Origin: an uncultured Rhodospirillales bacterium
GTDB lineage: Bacteria > Pseudomonadota > Alphaproteobacteria > Rhodospirillales > Defluviicoccaceae
NCBI GenBank assembly: GCA_937127205.1
Contig: CAKZLS010000542.1
Location: 1-6,349, forward strand
DNA: 6,349 bases
Reading direction: 5' to 3'
The notes under the pieces were generated by a model. It was not told the origin of the DNA. It did not search any database and saw only the letters and a list, made by a program, of their open reading frames with translations. The stretch's first letter is position 1. The number at the start of each line of letters is the position of its first letter. Positions 4,301-6,349 of the stretch are shown in pieces. Position numbers and translations under genes: made by a program.

Positions 4301-6349
4301 GCTGACCCTCGAAGCCGACGGCAGCTTTTCCTTCGATCCGAACGGCCGGTTCGACGGCCTCTCCCTGGGGCAGACCGCTCCCGATGGCTTTACCTACACG
4401 GTCGACGACGGTAACGGCGGAACGGATACCGCCTCCGTACTGGTGGAGATCGTCGGCGCCAATGACAAACCTACCGCCCGAGCCATCACCCGAACCACCA
4501 ACGAGGACGCGGGCACATTTAGTATCGATCTTCTGGACGGCTCCGTTACATCCGACGTGGACCTCGGCGACACTCTTGTGATCACAAGCGTCACCCAGGA
4601 CACCGCCGCTAGTGATAGCGACCTCGCGGACGCTTTCAACTTGAATGACGGGGTGCTGTCGCTCGACATAACCAGCTTCGACACACTGGCGGAGGGTCGA
4701 AGCGCCACCGTGGTCTTTAATTACACCGTCGACGATCAACGCGGTCAGCCCAATAGCACCGCGTCCAGCACGCTCACAGTCACAATCGAGGGCCGGAACG
4801 ACGCTCCCGTCGCCGGTGACGACAGTTACACGGTATCGGAGGATGATGCCGTTGCGGAAGATAACGATGATGGTTTGTTGGCCAACGATGCCGACCCGGA
4901 CATGGGCGACGGGTTTACTATTTCAGCAGTCAACGGCATTGCGGACGCTGTCGACAGCCAGCTCCAATTAGCATCGGGCGCATTCATCACCGTCAGCAAG
5001 GACGGCAGCTTCGTTTACGATCAAAATGGCCAGTTCAACTACTTGAAAAAAGATGACGAGCCCGAACCCGACACCTTCGAATACACTGTAACCGATAGGT
5101 ACGGCGGCACCGACACCGCAACGGTAACCCTGATGATTTCCGGGCAGAACGACGCCCCGATTGCGAACGAAGACACCCTCACCATAAGCGAGGACAAAGT
5201 TTCGCCGCCGGCGGCGTCCCGAAGCGTTCTGGCCAATGACAGCGATCCCGAGGGCGACCCACTGACGGTTACGGCTTTCGAGGGAAAGAGCGCGCTCGGC
5301 GCCCGGGTCGTCATGGCGGCTGACGGCACGTACACTTACGACCCGACCGGCTCGGCGGTCATCCAGGCGCTGGGTGACGATGATGAGTTGGTGGACACAT
5401 TCACCTACGATGTGACCGATGGCAGTGACGGCACTGCCACGGGGACTGTGACGGTCACCGTGCAAGGCACCAATGATGCGCCCGACGCCTCAGACGTCTC
5501 CTACCGGACATTCAAGGCCTCCGCGCTCAAAATCGATGCGGCACGTGGCGTACTGCTCAACGACACCGATGTCAACGAAGGCGATGTGCTCAGCCTGACA
5601 GCGGTTAACGGCGAAGCGGCGGATGTGGGGTCCCAGGTCCAGCTGTCCTCCGGCGCGCTGCTAACGGTCAATGCCGACGGGACATTTTCCTATGACCCCA
5701 ACGGCAGGTTCGATGGCCTCGGCGATACGGAAACGGCCACCGACAGTTTCAGCTATACCGTCTCCGATAAAGCCGGCCTCACCGACACCGCCACGGTGTC
5801 CCTGACCATCACTGGTTTTGAAGAACAGGTGGTGGGAAGTTTCGATGAGAACGACCCGCCGGGCTGGAACAGCGCCGGAAACGTTGAAAGCATCGTCCGC
5901 CATCGGGATCCCGAGGATGACGCAAGCCGGTACGATCCGACCGACGGGCCAAGCATGGAAATCATCGCGGGGGAAGGCGCAAACGTATCGGATATTAAAT
6001 CGTTGATCGAGCTGGTCTCGAGCCCGTTGCCGAACGATACGGGTTCGACCAGTCAGGCGAAAGGAGCCGCCACATGGACCAAAGTCCTCGTCAAGACCGG
6101 CGACGAGATCTCGTTTGACTGGAATTTCGACGCAGGTGAGACCGCGGCGCCCTCGGGCGCCAACGACTATGCCGTGTTTACGGTATCGAACGGGACCACT
6201 TCCAAGGTGTTCAAATTGTCGGACGTTAGGGAGATTGGCGATGCCGGGGCCTCCGGCTGGCAAACCTTCTCCTACGACCCCACCCAGGATTTCGAAATCG
6301 ATACCGGCGGCCAAGTGCTGACTTTGGGGTTCGCCGCGGTCAACGATCA
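1323..6349 (+). CDS. Giant FecR/VCBS-repeat adhesin-like surface protein (3' end off the window)
   Basis: The frame has 1675 full codons from ATG 1323 and no stop before the right edge. Module order: N-terminal element (~21-83), FecR-like domain (~105-262), acidic linker (~263-432), SFDW module 1 (~433-683), seven VCBS/cadherin-like repeats (716-1498), SFDW module 2 (1500 onward, cut by the edge). There is no Sec signal peptide and no membrane helix. The protein is strongly acidic and rich in Asp, Thr, Gly and Ala. Only two cysteines are present, both N-terminal (C193, C294). This architecture is typical of alphaproteobacterial type I-secreted adhesins, whose RTX repeats and secretion signal sit at the C-terminus; neither is visible here. 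Likely role: cell-surface attachment or biofilm formation, with Ca2+-dependent folding of the Asp-rich repeats (family knowledge, not shown here). A 3' truncated pseudogene cannot be excluded, but no frameshift or stop is seen over 5 kb. The family class is well supported; ligand and exact role are unknown. Confidence 0.93.
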   Translation, partial: MPRTTGGALGPNRSGDDVDGNTIRLPEGFVLADARFAQSGPDLLVSGADGRDTVLHGYFDADVPPDLVSTAGVQVAGRMVAAVARDEAAVPLAEALFGAGAGPIGTVATVSGTLNVIRADGTEDTLQPGDPVYTRDILETDPDSTASIAIGENTAFSLGTGARIILTPGAPDDTVSADPFALAAGPGEYAFACGAAPDSMIIDTPAGRIHADGAELVLTYLADGGLRLVLIPGADGSTGGIWVENEAGSLHMTVPYQLILVEGASMAPDAADMLNSEAIVAGYGRVLSSLPDACASNPLVAAARAADGDMADLPEDLALDSGDLGEEGLRALAEFETAAGDEAAGVTTGDATFTDAKVVVTQQDPLSGDSSDTITPTAVAIDAWAQPPGGPASDGAGTGNSNEAIINSRLEARGQDTQRITFPEPPGVRPPKVENLRIDDWDPGFKSWKVLVPQEPSEYSKDVFYFQSEDYYEPKPFAFIRLNSEREPDDMEKVVRTYSAVPGDDGEAGDNTMLILSPGPATGFKETGRGAEIEDISSNRFGFFDVPLNELPQDTDGSMPVDGAAIKTASAMRINAGETKTISFDWAFDARDQDTFDAEKYDPIEAQSKGAFNDYAILIVSGEWFKLSDTRTTGDFGSSGWRRSEFEYTASTSENLTIGFAVINDTDDANEPRLLIDNVRVDDPIPAAYQEIDEPVERGGTALPGEAEFRTFSPPPTAIPDAISTTEDASVTIGAADLLANDVDPNATGGLSVTDASNDSGTLGTVTFPDEGPVKYDPKGMFEWLAEGEQATDSFEYTITNLSGGSDTSTVTVTITGVNDEPTAVKDAVATAEGARFVRAPSILANDSDPDTSDLLSLTAVNGSEADVGAEITLASGALLTVNADGTFIYDPNARFESLAAGESALETFTYAVADGHGGTDTATVEMTVLGENDEPTANDDTIRVDEDTVRIGPVSLLRNDSDPDTSDTLTVTSVNGSTAGVGTAILLASGAVLTLEADGSFSFDPNGRFDGLSLGQTAPDGFTYTVDDGNGGTDTASVLVEIVGANDKPTARAITRTTNEDAGTFSIDLLDGSVTSDVDLGDTLVITSVTQDTAASDSDLADAFNLNDGVLSLDITSFDTLAEGRSATVVFNYTVDDQRGQPNSTASSTLTVTIEGRNDAPVAGDDSYTVSEDDAVAEDNDDGLLANDADPDMGDGFTISAVNGIADAVDSQLQLASGAFITVSKDGSFVYDQNGQFNYLKKDDEPEPDTFEYTVTDRYGGTDTATVTLMISGQNDAPIANEDTLTISEDKVSPPAASRSVLANDSDPEGDPLTVTAFEGKSALGARVVMAADGTYTYDPTGSAVIQALGDDDELVDTFTYDVTDGSDGTATGTVTVTVQGTNDAPDASDVSYRTFKASALKIDAARGVLLNDTDVNEGDVLSLTAVNGEAADVGSQVQLSSGALLTVNADGTFSYDPNGRFDGLGDTETATDSFSYTVSDKAGLTDTATVSLTITGFEEQVVGSFDENDPPGWNSAGNVESIVRHRDPEDDASRYDPTDGPSMEIIAGEGANVSDIKSLIELVSSPLPNDTGSTSQAKGAATWTKVLVKTGDEISFDWNFDAGETAAPSGANDYAVFTVSNGTTSKVFKLSDVREIGDAGASGWQTFSYDPTQDFEIDTGGQVLTLGFAAVND
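1383..1571 (+). other. Conserved N-terminal element of the giant adhesin (residues ~21-83)
   Basis: The sequence NTIRLPEGFVLADARF, then QSGPDLLVSGADG, then GYF (57-59) and PPDLV (64-68) resembles the segment that precedes FecR-like domains in other large alphaproteobacterial VCBS/RTX proteins, as far as I recall them. The pattern LPEG...F-QSGPDLL...DG...GYF looks like a small beta-rich domain. By position it could be part of a retention module that holds a type I-secreted adhesin in the outer-membrane channel. That role is inferred. Confidence 0.55.
1635..2108 (+). other. FecR-like domain (residues ~105-262)
   Basis: The first half has the FecR-type layout: GTVATVSGTLNVIRADG (105-121), LQPGDPVYTRDILET (126-140), SIAIGENTAFSLG (147-159) and RIIL (163-166). 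The second half has IIDTPAGRI (201-209), a beta-rich stretch ending GGIWVENEAGSL, and VPYQLILVE (to 262). Genuine FecR proteins are sigma-factor regulators spanning the inner membrane. Here the fold is embedded in a very large protein without a membrane helix, so a structural or retention role is more likely. Where FecR domains usually carry an RGT turn after DTP, this copy reads IHADG (209-213). Confidence 0.75.
2109..2618 (+). other. Acidic linker with TAAG/EAAG motifs (residues ~263-432)
   Basis: The first part (to about residue 292) includes MLNSEAIVAGYGRVLSSLP and may be the helical end of the FecR-containing module. After C294 the composition turns low-complexity and rich in Asp, Glu, Gly, Ala and Thr. 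TAAG lies at 337-340 (nt 2331-2342) and EAAG at 342-345. No domain is recognised in the rest. It probably forms a flexible tether between the N-terminal module and the extracellular modules. Confidence 0.5.
2619..3371 (+). repeat. SFDW module, copy 1 (residues ~433-683)
   Basis: This module ends in a signature shared with copy 2 at 5820-6349: SFDW (583-586) followed by FDA, then NDYA (613-616), FKLSD, a GD..SSGW (W641) turn, F-Y, IGFAVIND and a closing LLIDNVRVDD. I recognise the pattern 'GSAIKT...AG-T-SFDW-F...NDYA' from large bacterial surface proteins, where it looks like a jelly-roll beta sandwich capable of Ca2+ or ligand binding (inference). Copy 1 carries an extra Asp/Glu-rich insertion (about 590-610) between SFDW and NDYA, and a long N-terminal part rich in Tyr and Phe (DVFYFQSEDYYEPKPFAF). 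Confidence 0.6.
3468..3782 (+). repeat. VCBS/cadherin-like repeat 1 (residues 716-820)
   Basis: Key motifs are STTEDASVTI, LLANDVDP, VKYDP, DSFEYTI, and the closing STVTVTITGVND. It is about 105 residues, shorter than repeats 2, 3 and 5, because it lacks the usual VNG...DVG...LASGA insert. It matches the VCBS/Big_9-type beta sandwich. It follows SFDW module 1 after a short linker. Confidence 0.85.
3783..4124 (+). repeat. VCBS/cadherin-like repeat 2 (residues 821-934)
   Basis: This 114-residue repeat has the full layout: LANDSDPDTSD, LTAVNG, DVG, LASGALLTVNADGTF, YDPN, FTYAV, GGTDTATV and GEND. The acidic ED near the start of most repeats is replaced by TAEGA. Its middle is nearly identical in protein sequence to repeat 7. 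Confidence 0.88.
4125..4466 (+). repeat. VCBS/cadherin-like repeat 3 (residues 935-1048)
   Basis: This 114-residue repeat is the same length as repeat 2. Motifs are VDEDTVRI, LRNDSDPDTSD, VNG...GVG, LASGAVLTLEADGSF, FDPNGRFDGL, FTYTVDDGNGGTDTA and GAND. It follows the consensus for the array closely. Confidence 0.88.
4467..4802 (+). repeat. Divergent VCBS-like repeat 4 (residues 1049-1160)
   Basis: The repeat keeps NEDAGTFSIDLL, a DVDLGDTL turn, FNYTVDDQRG and the closing TLTVTIEGRND, so it has the same boundaries and length (112 residues). Its middle differs: LAND is replaced by a DGSVTSDVD stretch, and the SGA-LTV-ADGTF-YDPNG segment by NLNDGVLSLDITSFDTLAEG. It looks like another VCBS subfamily placed inside the array. 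Confidence 0.78.
4803..5153 (+). repeat. VCBS/cadherin-like repeat 5 (residues 1161-1277)
   Basis: At 117 residues this is the longest repeat. Motifs are APVAGDDSYTVSEDDA, LLANDADPDMGD, AVNG, LASGAFITVSKDGSF, YDQNGQF, DTFEYTV, YGGTDTATV and GQND. An extra acidic and lysine-rich stretch (KKDDEPEPD) precedes the DTFEYTV strand. Confidence 0.88.
5154..5477 (+). repeat. VCBS/cadherin-like repeat 6 (residues 1278-1385)
   Basis: A 108-residue repeat with APIANEDTLTISED, VLANDSDPEGDPLTV, AADGTYTYDP, DTFTYDVTDG and TVTVTVQGTND. It lacks the LASGA segment and has GSAVIQALGDDDEL in place of NGRFDGL. The GDPLTV form makes it closer to ordinary cadherin-like (Big_9) repeats than to its neighbours. Confidence 0.85.
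5478..5816 (+). repeat. VCBS/cadherin-like repeat 7 (residues 1386-1498)
   Basis: This 113-residue repeat has LLNDTDVNEGD, LTAVNG, DVG, SSGALLTVNADGTF, YDPNGRFDGL, DSFSYTVSD and TDTATVSLTITG. The opening acidic ED motif is missing (YRTFKASALKIDA), and the closing G-ND is replaced by GFEE. This marks the end of the array and the join to SFDW module 2. Confidence 0.87.
5820..6349 (+). repeat. SFDW module, copy 2 (residues 1500 onward, cut by the window edge)
   Basis: The second copy starts after repeat 7 with VVGSFDENDPPGW and carries GAATWTKV, SFDW (1597-1600), NFDA, NDYA (1614-1617), FKLSD, a GD..ASGW turn (W1646), F-Y, and LGFAAVND at the edge. The order matches copy 1 at 2619-3371. Spacing from SFDW to NDYA is 17 residues here against 30 in copy 1. 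The closing LLIDN-type strand should follow just outside the window. Confidence 0.6.

Noticed and set aside
5661..6314. Long open frame on the minus strand (217 codons)
   Set aside because: It is antisense to repeat 7 and SFDW module 2, and its translation is a Gly/Val/Arg-rich shadow without domain features.
3468..6349. RTX (GGxGxDxUx) nonapeptide repeats
   Set aside because: Runs such as GGTDTATV and DGTFxYDPNG are VCBS motifs, not tandem nonapeptides. RTX repeats, if present, lie beyond the window.

Overview
The window reads as chromosomal DNA of a GC-rich Alphaproteobacterium, probably Rhodospirillales-like. This is an inference from three things: codon use dominated by GCC, GGC, GAC and CTG, a DUF2336-family protein (common in that class), and a giant FecR/VCBS-type surface protein of a form I recognise from alphaproteobacterial genomes. 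No RNA gene, insertion sequence, CRISPR array or attachment site is visible.

Layout. (1) Positions 1-958, minus strand: the first 319 codons of a DUF2336-domain protein whose 3' end lies beyond the left edge. (2) Positions 959-1322: a 364-base divergent intergenic region. Its right part is AT-rich and holds a weak candidate promoter, a small hairpin and a clear Shine-Dalgarno sequence for the next gene. (3) Position 1323 to the right edge, plus strand: one uninterrupted reading frame of 1675 full codons, still open at 6349. It encodes the N-terminal part of a very large, acidic, modular adhesin-like protein.

Module order in the large protein: a short conserved N-terminal element (residues ~21-83), a FecR-like domain (~105-262), an acidic low-complexity linker (~263-432) with a TAAG/EAAG dialanine pair, a beta-sandwich-like module with an SFDW...NDYA...GW signature (~433-683), seven VCBS/cadherin-like repeats (716-1498), and a second copy of the SFDW module (1500 to the edge). 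There is no Sec signal peptide and there are no transmembrane segments. Such proteins are usually exported by type I secretion using a C-terminal signal, which would lie outside this window. No RTX nonapeptides are seen within it.

How the parts may work together. The N-terminal FecR-containing region, followed by a possible LapG-type cleavage motif, suggests (inference only) a protein held at the outer membrane and released by proteolysis. The VCBS array would act as a Ca2+-stiffened stalk and the SFDW modules as caps or ligand-binding domains. Nothing links the DUF2336 gene to the adhesin except their head-to-head arrangement. I see no clearly novel system. The most checkable points are the candidate cleavage site, the paired modules flanking the repeat array, and the divergent fourth repeat.
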